NCBI GenBank assembly: GCA_903927495.1
Contig: CAIYNH010000961.1
Coordinates: 1-7,531, forward strand
Length of the DNA stretch: 7,531 nucleotides
Origin: an uncultured beta proteobacterium
GTDB lineage: Bacteria; Pseudomonadota; Gammaproteobacteria; Burkholderiales; Burkholderiaceae_C
Direction of reading: 5' to 3'
This document shows, one piece after another, positions 1 to 5,862 of this stretch. The notes beneath the pieces are model-generated. The model was not told the origin of the DNA. It made no database searches and saw only the letters and a list, made by a program, of their open reading frames with translations. Numbering within the stretch: position 1 is the first letter of the stretch; each line of letters begins with the position of its first letter. The translations under genes and the position numbers were made by a program.

Positions 1-1
1 G

Positions 2-61
2 GATCCACAGCTTGAAGCGTTTTTCAGCCTGGCCAAACAATATCTGCTGAAAGACTTTTAA
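2..61 (+). CDS. 3' end of an unidentified protein-coding gene (partial)
   Basis: The second reading frame is open from the window edge to a TAA at 59-61 and encodes the C-terminal tail DPQLEAFFSLAKQYLLKDF. The amphipathic, helix-like pattern of alternating Leu/Phe and Lys/Gln is plausible for the end of a soluble protein. Only 19 residues are visible, so the family cannot be recognised. The window begins exactly at a GGATCC (BamHI) site, so the truncation may come from a clone boundary or simply from the window cut. No terminator hairpin was found directly after the stop. Confidence 0.5.
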   Translation, partial: DPQLEAFFSLAKQYLLKDF

Positions 62-433
62 CGAGCGCAGCAGCATTCGCAGAGGTCAAGGGCTACCAAG
101 CCATGTTGGGAAGCTGATTTCGCCAGCCGAGATACTTGGTATGGTTGCAGCCGATCGGTAGTGGTACATCGACACCCGTTTCTGCTGAATGGTATAGCGC
201 GGTCAATAGCTATAACGAGCGGCGCGCATCTGCAAGTGTCACCGACAACAGCCCCCCGGTTTCGAGAGCAGCATGGCACCTGCTCAGTAACCCTGCGAAA
301 CCTGAATGCTCGAAAGGCCAGTGCTGAAGTACGGCACGGCGAAGCAACAAAGCGTCGGATTTATTTGGAAATGGAATAACCTTAATTGTTTGTATTGTTC
401 AGAAGGTGTGAAGTAGTCGCATGGTCCTGGCAT
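62..433. other. Intergenic region with no convincing gene
   Basis: This stretch lies between the partial plus-strand gene and the convergent thioesterase gene. Short open frames exist on both strands, for example plus 161-379 from a GTG and minus 58-279. Their translations are rich in Cys, Arg and Ser, have no recognisable domain and lack a Shine-Dalgarno sequence. The frame of the upstream partial gene stays open past its TAA from 62 to 376, which is noted separately. I found no tRNA, strong hairpin terminator or repeat. The last 70 bases before the thioesterase stop are AT-richer. Confidence 0.5.
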
Positions 434-991
434 TCAGGTGGGGGTGTTGTTCAAGGGCATCCTGAGCGCAAAAACCAGGCAAGTGGTGGTGGCATGGGCA
501 TAGAGGGTACCGTCTGGGCCAATCAGGCGCGCCTCGGCAGTGGCAAGCTGACCTCCGCAATGAAGCACTTTGCCCTCAGCGCGCACCCTTTTGATTTTGT
601 GGCCAATGCTGCGTACCAGGTTGACACTCAATTCAGCCGTGGTGTAGGCGCGCCCGACCGGCATTAGGGTGTGCACGGCACAGCCCATCGCCGAGTCCAG
701 CAGCGTGGCATACCAGCCACCATGGATGGCGCCCATCGGGTTCAGGTGCGCCGGGCCTGGTGTGCCCTGGAACACGGCACGGCCCTCACTCACTTCAATC
801 AGTGTGAAATCCAGTGTTTTTGCGATCGAAGCATAGGGAATATCGCCGCGCAGCATGGCTTGCATCATTTGCAAACCGGTCAAACCGTGAATTTGTTCAG
901 GTTTGGCAACCCCGGGACCTGCACCCTCATTCAGCGTAGCCAAAACGTTGGCTTCTTCTGCCAACCAAGCCTGAAGCAGATCTGTTTTCAT
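434..991 (-). CDS. PaaI-family hotdog-fold acyl-CoA thioesterase
   Basis: The 185-residue product is a hotdog-fold thioesterase of the PaaI/4HBT group, cytoplasmic enzymes that hydrolyse acyl-CoA or aryl-CoA thioesters to free acid and CoA. The substrate cannot be told from sequence. The N-terminal ~50 residues form a helical extension common in this subgroup. The hotdog core runs from about residue 60 to 175. The diagnostic motif NPMGAIHGG is at 84-92, on the turn into the central helix. D99 (LLDSAMG) is the expected acidic catalytic residue. YTTAEL (116-121) and the closing strand HATTTCLVF (166-174) also match the family. The start is the only in-frame ATG before the domain; upstream there is a weak purine-rich GAAAG. 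It is divergent from the cupin gene. The name is a family-level call and the fold is near certain. Confidence 0.88.
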   Translation of the reverse strand: MKTDLLQAWLAEEANVLATLNEGAGPGVAKPEQIHGLTGLQMMQAMLRGDIPYASIAKTLDFTLIEVSEGRAVFQGTPGPAHLNPMGAIHGGWYATLLDSAMGCAVHTLMPVGRAYTTAELSVNLVRSIGHKIKRVRAEGKVLHCGGQLATAEARLIGPDGTLYAHATTTCLVFALRMPLNNTPT

Positions 992-1035
992 GAATCAATG
1001 TCTTTCAAGGAATAATGTGCCAATCAATTTTGCAC

Positions 1036-1039
1036 GGAG
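1036..1039 (+). promoter_or_regulatory. Shine-Dalgarno GGAG that sets the cupin gene start
   Basis: GGAG lies five bases before the ATG at 1045. An in-frame ATG at 1015 would add ten residues; it has AAGGA at 1007-1011, but only three bases away, and the extra residues (MCQSILHGAA) look non-conserved. The 1045 start is therefore preferred, though the longer form cannot be excluded. Confidence 0.5.
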
Positions 1040-1044
1040 CGGCC

Positions 1045-1428
1045 ATGGAACAGTTCAACAAAGTCATTTTATTTACCGATACCGATGGTCGCGCTAGATT
1101 TCGTGAAGTGCAGGTCGTGCTGGATCAAGGTTCGCCGCAGTCTGCCTTGTCGGCCTTGATGCCCTCTGGTGGTTACCAGTTGCGCACCAGTCCGGTGGGT
1201 TTTTGCAGCAGCTTTCATTGCACCACGGCACCCCAGTGGTGCTTTATTCTCGGTGGACAAATGGAGATCGGGTTGCAAGGTGGCATTTCGCGCATTTTTA
1301 ACCCAGGTGAGCACTTTTATTCGGCAGATTTGTTACCTCGGGGGGAAACCTTCGATCCGGCCATTCATGGGCATTGGAGTCGTCAGCTTGGGACAGATCC
1401 GCTGGTCACGCTTTTTTTGCGGGACTGA
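1045..1428 (+). CDS. Small single-domain cupin protein
   Basis: The product is a 127-residue protein with a single beta-barrel cupin domain. The second half carries the clearest signature: WCFILGGQMEIGL (65-77), where the classical first cupin motif ends, then FNPGEHFYSADL (86-97), which matches the P-G-x-H part of the second motif. H58 (FHCTTAPQW) and H90 are candidate metal ligands; H108 and H110 are further histidines in the C-terminal strand. The first motif lacks the usual His-x-His pair, so metal binding and any dioxygenase or isomerase activity are uncertain. There is no signal peptide, so it is probably cytoplasmic. It is divergent from the thioesterase gene with about 50 bp between starts, so the two may share a control region, and it converges on rhlE. 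The biological role is unknown; I do not assign a substrate. Confidence 0.8.
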   Translation: MEQFNKVILFTDTDGRARFREVQVVLDQGSPQSALSALMPSGGYQLRTSPVGFCSSFHCTTAPQWCFILGGQMEIGLQGGISRIFNPGEHFYSADLLPRGETFDPAIHGHWSRQLGTDPLVTLFLRD

Positions 1429-1495
1429 GGAGGGTTAGGCGCGGTATATATTTGCCCGGTTAATATCGTCAGGTGCTATATTAATAATAGTTAAC

Positions 1496-1525
1496 TATGC
1501 CCGTCACGTAAGCCTAACGGGCATA
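1496..1525. terminator. Hairpin between convergent cupin gene and rhlE, possible bidirectional terminator
   Basis: TATGCCCGT (1496-1504) and ACGGGCATA (1517-1525) form a perfect 9-bp stem around a 12-base loop. It lies about 70 bases after the cupin stop and 18 bases after the rhlE stop, where a shared terminator would be expected. Neither strand has a clear run of U after the stem: the plus strand continues AACTTGG and the minus strand GTTAACTATTATT. Intrinsic termination may therefore be weak, and the hairpin could serve as an mRNA 3' end stabiliser. Confidence 0.45.
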
Positions 1526-1542
1526 AACTTGGCTAAATTGAA

Positions 1543-3342
1543 TCAGCGACCAGACTGACCTCGGGTGCCACTGGCATTGCGTGGCCGGTTGCTTGGACGA
1601 CCGCCACCACCGCCTGGACGACCACCGCCACCGGGCCCACCGCCAAAGCCACCAGGAGCTCCTGCGTTGCGGTTGCCACCAGCAAATCCACCACCACCGC
1701 GACGCGGTGCACGGTCAGCCATCATATCTACGCTGGTGCGCATGGGGTCAGGTTGCCCACCACCGGAACGGCTGGGCGCAGAGTTGCCATTGCCGCCGCC
1801 GTAGCCACCGCCAAAACCGCCGCTGCGGGCTGGCCGTTGACCGGGGCTGCGAACAGCCTGTTCAATGGCCGTCAAGTGGCTGCGAGGTTCGGCGTTGTGG
1901 CCACCTCCGTCATCATTGGCATGGTCACTGCGTGGGCCGCGACCGCCGCCGCCTCGGTTACCACCACCGCCACGGTTACCGCCGTCGCCACCACTGTTGC
2001 CACGACCCTCGCCACTTTGAGCACGCCCACCGCCACCATTGCGTTGGACTCCCGGGCCTTTGCTTTCGCGGACACGGGTCAGCATTTCAGTGCGTGCGGC
2101 TCTGGCTGCAGCTTGCATGACATCTCGGCTGGGTGGTTTGCCAGCTCCTCCCCAAATGGTTTGACGGCCCATAGCAATTGGTTCAGCTTGTTCGCCGGGC
2201 TCGGGCATGAAACCGTCGATGATTTGCACCGGAATGTCTTGTTTGGTATAGCGCTCAATGGCTTGCATGAAACCTTCTTCATCCAGGCACACCAAATTGA
2301 CGGCGGTGCCGTCAGCACCCGCACGGCCGGTGCGGCCAATGCGGTGCACATAGTCTTCGCAGACGTTGGGGATGTCGTAATTCACGACATGCGGCAGGTC
2401 GTCAATGTCAATGCCTCGAGCTGCAATGTCAGTGGCCACGAGCGCTCGGATGTCGCCACTTTTAAAGCCAGAGAGCGCCTGGGTGCGCGCGGCCTGGCTC
2501 TTGTTGCCATGCAGTGCCAGCGCGGTGACACCGTTTTTGGTCAAGAATTCAGCTACGTTGTTGGCACCGAATTTGGTCCGGGTGAATACCAGCACCTGAC
2601 TCCAGTTGTGCTCCTGGATGATGTGGGCCAGCAAAGCCTTCTTCTTGCCCCGCCCCACCGGATGGATCAGCTGGGTAATGCGCTGCACGGTGGTGTTGCG
2701 GGGTGTGACTTGCACGCTTTGCGGGTTTTTCAGCAGGGTGGCAGCGAGTTCGCGGATTTCATCACTGAAGGTTGCCGAGAACAGCAGGCTTTGCTTGTCT
2801 CGTGGCACAGCAGCCAGCACTTTTTTCACGTCATGGATAAATCCCATGTCGAGCATCCGGTCGGCCTCGTCGAGTACCAGAATTTGCACCTGACTCAGGT
2901 CAAGCATGCCCTGTTGCATCAGATCGAGCAAGCGCCCAGGGGTTGCCACCAGGATGTCAACACCTTTTTTCATGCGGCTGATCTGTGGATTCATGCCGAC
3001 ACCACCAAAAATGGCGGCTGACGTTAATTCAAGGTATTTGCCGTAAGTTTGAACTGATTCTTCTACTTGGGCAGCCAACTCCCGGGTCGGGGTGAGCACC
3101 AACGCACGGATGCCGATACCACCAAATTTGTTGCGCGGTGCAGCGCTGGTGCTGAGCCTGTTCAGCATGGGCAGGACAAAGGCGGCGGTTTTTCCGGTGC
3201 CGGTTTGCGCGCCACCGAGCAGGTCATGCCCGTCCAGAATCACCGGGATGGCTTGCGCCTGTATCGCTGTGGGGGTTTCGTAGCCTTGCTCGAGCACGGC
3301 TTTGATGATGGCAGGAGCCAGATTTAGTTCGTCAAATTTCAT
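1543..3342 (-). CDS. rhlE: ATP-dependent DEAD-box RNA helicase RhlE with long Gly/Arg-rich tail
   Basis: This 599-residue DEAD-box helicase unwinds short RNA duplexes using ATP; RhlE proteins act in ribosome assembly and RNA turnover, often in the cold. The two RecA-like domains hold all motifs: Q-motif (Y21, T23-P24, Q28), motif I AQTGTGKT (45-52), PTRELA (85-90), TPGR (134-137), DEAD (158-161), SAT (189-191), VFTRTK (252-257), ATDIAARGIDI (303-313) and HRIGRTGRAG (333-342). The N-terminus MKFDELNL is typical of RhlE. After about residue 385 comes a basic linker, then from ~435 a disordered Gly/Arg/Asn-rich tail with RGG-like blocks, likely for RNA binding. E. coli RhlE is about 450 residues, so the tail makes this one long. 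An upstream in-frame ATG at 3357 would add MGCIS, but it lacks a ribosome site and family members begin at MKF/MRF. The nearest purine block to the chosen start is GGGG nine bases away. Confidence 0.95.
   Translation of the reverse strand: MKFDELNLAPAIIKAVLEQGYETPTAIQAQAIPVILDGHDLLGGAQTGTGKTAAFVLPMLNRLSTSAAPRNKFGGIGIRALVLTPTRELAAQVEESVQTYGKYLELTSAAIFGGVGMNPQISRMKKGVDILVATPGRLLDLMQQGMLDLSQVQILVLDEADRMLDMGFIHDVKKVLAAVPRDKQSLLFSATFSDEIRELAATLLKNPQSVQVTPRNTTVQRITQLIHPVGRGKKKALLAHIIQEHNWSQVLVFTRTKFGANNVAEFLTKNGVTALALHGNKSQAARTQALSGFKSGDIRALVATDIAARGIDIDDLPHVVNYDIPNVCEDYVHRIGRTGRAGADGTAVNLVCLDEEGFMQAIERYTKQDIPVQIIDGFMPEPGEQAEPIAMGRQTIWGGAGKPPSRDVMQAAARAARTEMLTRVRESKGPGVQRNGGGGRAQSGEGRGNSGGDGGNRGGGGNRGGGGRGPRSDHANDDGGGHNAEPRSHLTAIEQAVRSPGQRPARSGGFGGGYGGGNGNSAPSRSGGGQPDPMRTSVDMMADRAPRRGGGGFAGGNRNAGAPGGFGGGPGGGGRPGGGGGRPSNRPRNASGTRGQSGR
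1594..1635 (-). repeat. Imperfect 21-bp tandem repeat inside the rhlE Gly/Arg tail
   Basis: Two adjacent 21-base units, each beginning TGGACGACC on the plus strand, match at 17 of 21 positions by eye. They encode the successive Gly-rich blocks ending in RP near the C-terminus (GGGGRP then GGGGGRP, about residues 570-583). The surrounding 1590-2040 is low-complexity sequence built from GGN and CGN codons on the coding strand, which suggests tail growth by slippage or unequal recombination. Confidence 0.6.
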
Positions 3343-3383
3343 AGAGATGCACCCCATCCAGGGCGCTAGGTCATCGGCCTGTT

Positions 3384-3402
3384 TTGACGTTGTTCACGTC
3401 AA
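3384..3402. promoter_or_regulatory. Perfect inverted repeat TTGACGT-N5-ACGTCAA upstream of rhlE
   Basis: TTGACGT (3384-3390) and ACGTCAA (3396-3402) are exact reverse complements around TGTTC. The element lies 42-60 bases before the rhlE ATG and about 140 bases before the plus-strand membrane-protein gene. Each arm also contains TTGACG, a good -35 hexamer in either direction, but no convincing -10 hexamer follows at 16-18 bases on either strand. It could be a dimeric-regulator operator or an RNA hairpin in the rhlE leader. No regulator is identified. Confidence 0.4.
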
Positions 3403-3528
3403 TTCAGTCAAAGGCAGATGGGATCAATAATGGAACCCCGGTGCCAAGGCCCTGGGCTCCCAGCAAGGTGCTGGTCTTGCAGGCAACTGAAGCCCCACAA
3501 GCCTGCGTATTGTCGCATGGTCTGTGGA

Positions 3529-3534
3529 TATACT
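3529..3534 (+). promoter_or_regulatory. Candidate -10 box TATACT before the membrane-protein gene
   Basis: TATACT matches the sigma-70 -10 consensus at five of six positions and ends seven bases before the ATG at 3542. No good -35 hexamer lies 16-18 bases upstream (CGTATT at the expected place). If it is used, transcription would begin at or next to the start codon. Confidence 0.25.
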
Positions 3535-3541
3535 TTTGTGT

Positions 3542-3943
3542 ATGCATAATCATCCTGTATTGAATCGCCTGGTGCATCAGTTTTCACCAAGGATATGGCT
3601 GTTGATTGCGTTGTTGTCTTTGGTGCTTGCGGTTAGCTCGGCAATGGTGCTCAGAGTTGCTGCGGGGGGCAAGCTCAGTGAGCCTTTTGCCACTTGGTAT
3701 GACCGCACAGAACTGTTCTTGCGAGACACTGTTCGCCTGTCTTTCAAGACGAACCTACGTGGCAGCAAGTCTTTGGCTGATGTTTTTGTTGCACCCCCAG
3801 GCATATTGGATGAAGTCAAAGTTTTTAATTGGGTTGATTCGTTTACAGATTTGGGTCGTGTATCGGAGAATTCAGCCCAAAAGCCGAAGGCACCGGTTCG
3901 GGTGCTTGATCCACAATGGCAACCGAATTTCAACAGCAATTGA
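3542..3943 (+). CDS. Unrecognised single-pass membrane-anchored protein, first gene of the deacetylase pair
   Basis: I do not recognise this 133-residue protein. It has a short N-terminal stretch (MHNHPVLNRLVHQFSPR), one strong hydrophobic segment at about 18-40 (IWLLIALLSLVLAVSSAMVL), then about 90 hydrophilic residues with YDRTELFLRDTVRLSF (53-68) and a Pro-rich end. Basic residues before the helix suggest the C-terminal part faces the periplasm; an uncleaved anchor is more likely than a signal peptide because no good AxA site follows. Start choice is uncertain: an in-frame GTG at 3524 would add six residues, and neither start has a clear Shine-Dalgarno sequence. The stop (TGA 3941-3943) is 20 bases before the preferred deacetylase start, and alternative starts of that gene overlap it, so the two are very probably co-transcribed. 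A role as membrane partner of the deacetylase is inferred from position only. Confidence 0.65.
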   Translation: MHNHPVLNRLVHQFSPRIWLLIALLSLVLAVSSAMVLRVAAGGKLSEPFATWYDRTELFLRDTVRLSFKTNLRGSKSLADVFVAPPGILDEVKVFNWVDSFTDLGRVSENSAQKPKAPVRVLDPQWQPNFNSN

Positions 3944-3950
3944 TGCCACA

Positions 3951-3954
3951 AGGA
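3951..3954 (+). promoter_or_regulatory. Shine-Dalgarno AGGA that sets the deacetylase start
   Basis: AGGA, nine bases before the ATG at 3964, is the best ribosome site near this junction. The resulting protein begins directly with a signal-peptide-like sequence. The in-frame alternatives are ATG 3943, which overlaps the upstream stop as TGATG, and ATG 3916; both would place 7-16 polar residues before the signal peptide. Confidence 0.5.
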
Positions 3955-3963
3955 CGAATAAAC

Positions 3964-5754
3964 ATGGTTTGCATTGAGATGCTGTCGATTGTATTTGTGC
4001 GCTGGCTATGCCGGGTGTGGTGTATCTTGCTTGCTGGTCTGATCGGTTGGGGCACAGCCGTGGCAGCACCAGTGGCACCGCTGAATAGTGTTTATTTGTA
4101 CGCAAGCCCAATAACTCAGGCTTTTTTTGCTGCCAATGGTGCGGTCTATGAATCCATGCGGGATCGTTGGAAAGAATACTTCCGACAAAACGGTGTCGAC
4201 TACAAAGTTGTCTCGCGGGCCAGTTTGCTCGAAGGGCTCAAGCCAGGAGTTCTGGTGATGGCCTCGGCCATCCTGCTGGACGATCAGGAACGTAAGTCGG
4301 TGCAGGATTTCGCAAATGCCGGTGGTAGCTTATTGGTGACCTGGGGTACCGGTGCCCGTGATGCCAAAGGCCATTGGAACGGTTATGGATTTATTGAAAA
4401 TCTGTTTGAGATGAAGGTCACTGGCAAAGTATTGTTTGAAGATAACGAGCGGTTTTTCAACACTTTTGGCGACGGACCCTTGACTTGGAGCCTGCCAGCA
4501 GGGGAGCGCATCTTTTTTGGAGAAACTTCGGAGACTCCATTGCGAGTGGATTCTGCGTTTCTTGCGGCTCGGTACTTCAATTGGCAGCGCTTCCCGACAC
4601 CCAAAAACAGCAATGGCGCTATTGCTTATCTTGAAAAAGGAAACTCACGTAGGGTCTATTTGGGGTTTGCTGAATCAAGCTGGGAGTACGACGAACGTGC
4701 CCGTTTGCCCAAGGCACTAGATACGATCCTGATGTGGCTCAGGCGCGAGCCAGTGGTGATCAAGGCTGCTTGGCCGAATGGCGCACTTTCAGCTCAGTTG
4801 CTGGAGATGGATACCGAAGCACAGTTTCCGAATGCACTCAATTTTGCGCGCGAACTCGATGCAGCCAATATTCGAGGTACTTTTTATGCCTTGACCAGTG
4901 TCGCCAAAGACAATCGGGAGGTTGTGCAAAAGCTCTCCGAGAAGCATGAGATTGGTTTTCATGGCGAAGTGCACTATGGGTTCAAGGGCAAGTCGCCTGA
5001 AATTCAAAAAGATCGCCTTGACACCATGGTCAATGAGATGAAGGGTCTTGTGGGGTCACGCACCTTGCCCTTGGTGACTGGCTTTCGTGCGCCAACAGAG
5101 TCCTGGGATCCAACGACAGAAAAATTGCTGCGCAGTATCGGCGTGCGCCACCATGTGGCTGACCCTGCTTCAAGCGAGTCACGCCTGCCATTTTTTTCCC
5201 GCTCCGAGCCTGAACTGGGTGCCGATAAAGCCATTGTCGTGCTGCCCAGAACTCAAATGGATGATTTGAATTACCTGGGGTTGAAGCTGTCGATCGAGAA
5301 GGCTTCCGAGTTGATCTCATTGGACTTTGATTACCTGCATGAGGCGGGCGCATTGGCTGTTTTGTCGGTACATTCGCAAAACTATGCAGTTGACGGACTG
5401 ATGGCCAAGTTGACTCCACCCTACGTCAAGCGCCTGCAGTCACAGCGGCAGGATGTTTGGGTGGTTTCAGGCACGGAGGTTGCCGATTGGTGGCGAATCC
5501 GTGATCGAGCCCAGTTTCAGCCTGGGCGGCTGCTGGGGGATCGTTTTACATTTGCCGTGCAGCCTCCTGGGGGTGTCAAAGGCTTGACCTTTGTGGTAAC
5601 GCACCCGGCTAAGAATATGCCGGTTAAGCGACTTAGCCTGGATCGATTTGAAGGCCCCATACCCCAATTGGTACAACTTGATGGCTACCGTTCGGCGCTG
5701 ATTTTCAAGGATGAACTCAAGGCTGGTAGTTATACCTACGTTGTAGAGTTTTAG
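3964..5754 (+). CDS. Exported NodB-fold polysaccharide deacetylase-like protein with N-terminal alpha/beta domain
   Basis: This 596-residue protein probably acts on an extracytoplasmic glycan. Residues 1-35 form a signal peptide (basic R13/R17, hydrophobic 19-30, AVAA near 32-35). Residues ~40-265 resemble the class I glutamine-amidotransferase-like or beta-galactosidase-trimerisation fold, with DYKVVSRASLLEG (79-91), GVLVMASAILL (95-105) and GGSLLVTWGTG (120-130). Residues ~272-510 form a divergent NodB domain: motif 1 MDTE (282-285; D283 likely base, E285 in place of the second Asp), motif 2 HGEVH (333-337; metal-binding H333, H337), motif 3 FRAPTESWD (374-382), DFDYLHEAG (454-462), and LSVH (467-470; H470 catalytic). 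A beta-rich C-terminal domain covers ~518-596. This order recalls the C-terminal part of PelA, but the substrate is unknown. An aldose-free or N-acetyl-hexosamine target cannot be distinguished. It follows the membrane-protein gene as a likely two-gene unit. Confidence 0.82.
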   Translation: MVCIEMLSIVFVRWLCRVWCILLAGLIGWGTAVAAPVAPLNSVYLYASPITQAFFAANGAVYESMRDRWKEYFRQNGVDYKVVSRASLLEGLKPGVLVMASAILLDDQERKSVQDFANAGGSLLVTWGTGARDAKGHWNGYGFIENLFEMKVTGKVLFEDNERFFNTFGDGPLTWSLPAGERIFFGETSETPLRVDSAFLAARYFNWQRFPTPKNSNGAIAYLEKGNSRRVYLGFAESSWEYDERARLPKALDTILMWLRREPVVIKAAWPNGALSAQLLEMDTEAQFPNALNFARELDAANIRGTFYALTSVAKDNREVVQKLSEKHEIGFHGEVHYGFKGKSPEIQKDRLDTMVNEMKGLVGSRTLPLVTGFRAPTESWDPTTEKLLRSIGVRHHVADPASSESRLPFFSRSEPELGADKAIVVLPRTQMDDLNYLGLKLSIEKASELISLDFDYLHEAGALAVLSVHSQNYAVDGLMAKLTPPYVKRLQSQRQDVWVVSGTEVADWWRIRDRAQFQPGRLLGDRFTFAVQPPGGVKGLTFVVTHPAKNMPVKRLSLDRFEGPIPQLVQLDGYRSALIFKDELKAGSYTYVVEF

Positions 5755-5797
5755 CGAAGGCCATTCTGGCGAGTTGGTGCCTTTTCGGGTGTTTTTA

Positions 5798-5830
5798 CTA
5801 CGCCATCGGTGGCGTAGCACCGATAATGGC
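5798..5830 (+). terminator. Overlapping hairpins between the deacetylase gene and ettA (terminator or attenuator-like)
   Basis: Three overlapping structures can form. CTACGCCA/TGGCGTAG (5798-5805 with 5810-5817) is a perfect 8-bp stem with loop TCGG. ATCGGTG/CACCGAT (5805-5811 with 5818-5824) is a perfect 7-bp stem with a 6-base loop. GCCAT/ATGGC (5802-5806 with 5826-5830) closes over five pairs of the second helix, giving a 10-bp stem with a three-base bulge, followed by ATCTTTATAC. The first excludes the other two. The weak T-run after 5830 fits a modest terminator for the deacetylase unit, ending 32 bases before the ettA ATG. Confidence 0.45.
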
Positions 5831-5862
5831 ATCTTTATACATTCCGTGATTGCAAAAGACCT

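Noticed and set aside
58..279. Minus-strand 73-codon open frame in the left intergenic region
   Set aside because: It is Cys-rich with no domain, no Shine-Dalgarno and no supporting neighbour; most likely chance.
386..667. Plus-strand open frame overlapping the thioesterase gene
   Set aside because: It is antisense to a clear hotdog thioesterase, has no ribosome site, and its translation resembles no family.
1594..1830. Dense CCACCGCC repeats considered as a CRISPR or intergenic satellite
   Set aside because: They are in frame inside rhlE and encode Gly/Arg blocks; there are no regular spacers.
1753..3021. A 422-codon open frame on the plus strand, antisense to rhlE
   Set aside because: It lies opposite the fully motif-supported helicase. 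Its translation is Ala/Thr/Val-rich without domains, and its openness follows from the GC-rich, Gly/Arg/Ala-biased codons of rhlE.
3479..3506. GCAGGC/GCCTGC inverted repeat in the rhlE-membrane gene spacer as a riboswitch or small RNA
   Set aside because: It is a 6-bp stem with a 16-base loop and no conserved riboswitch features, well within chance.
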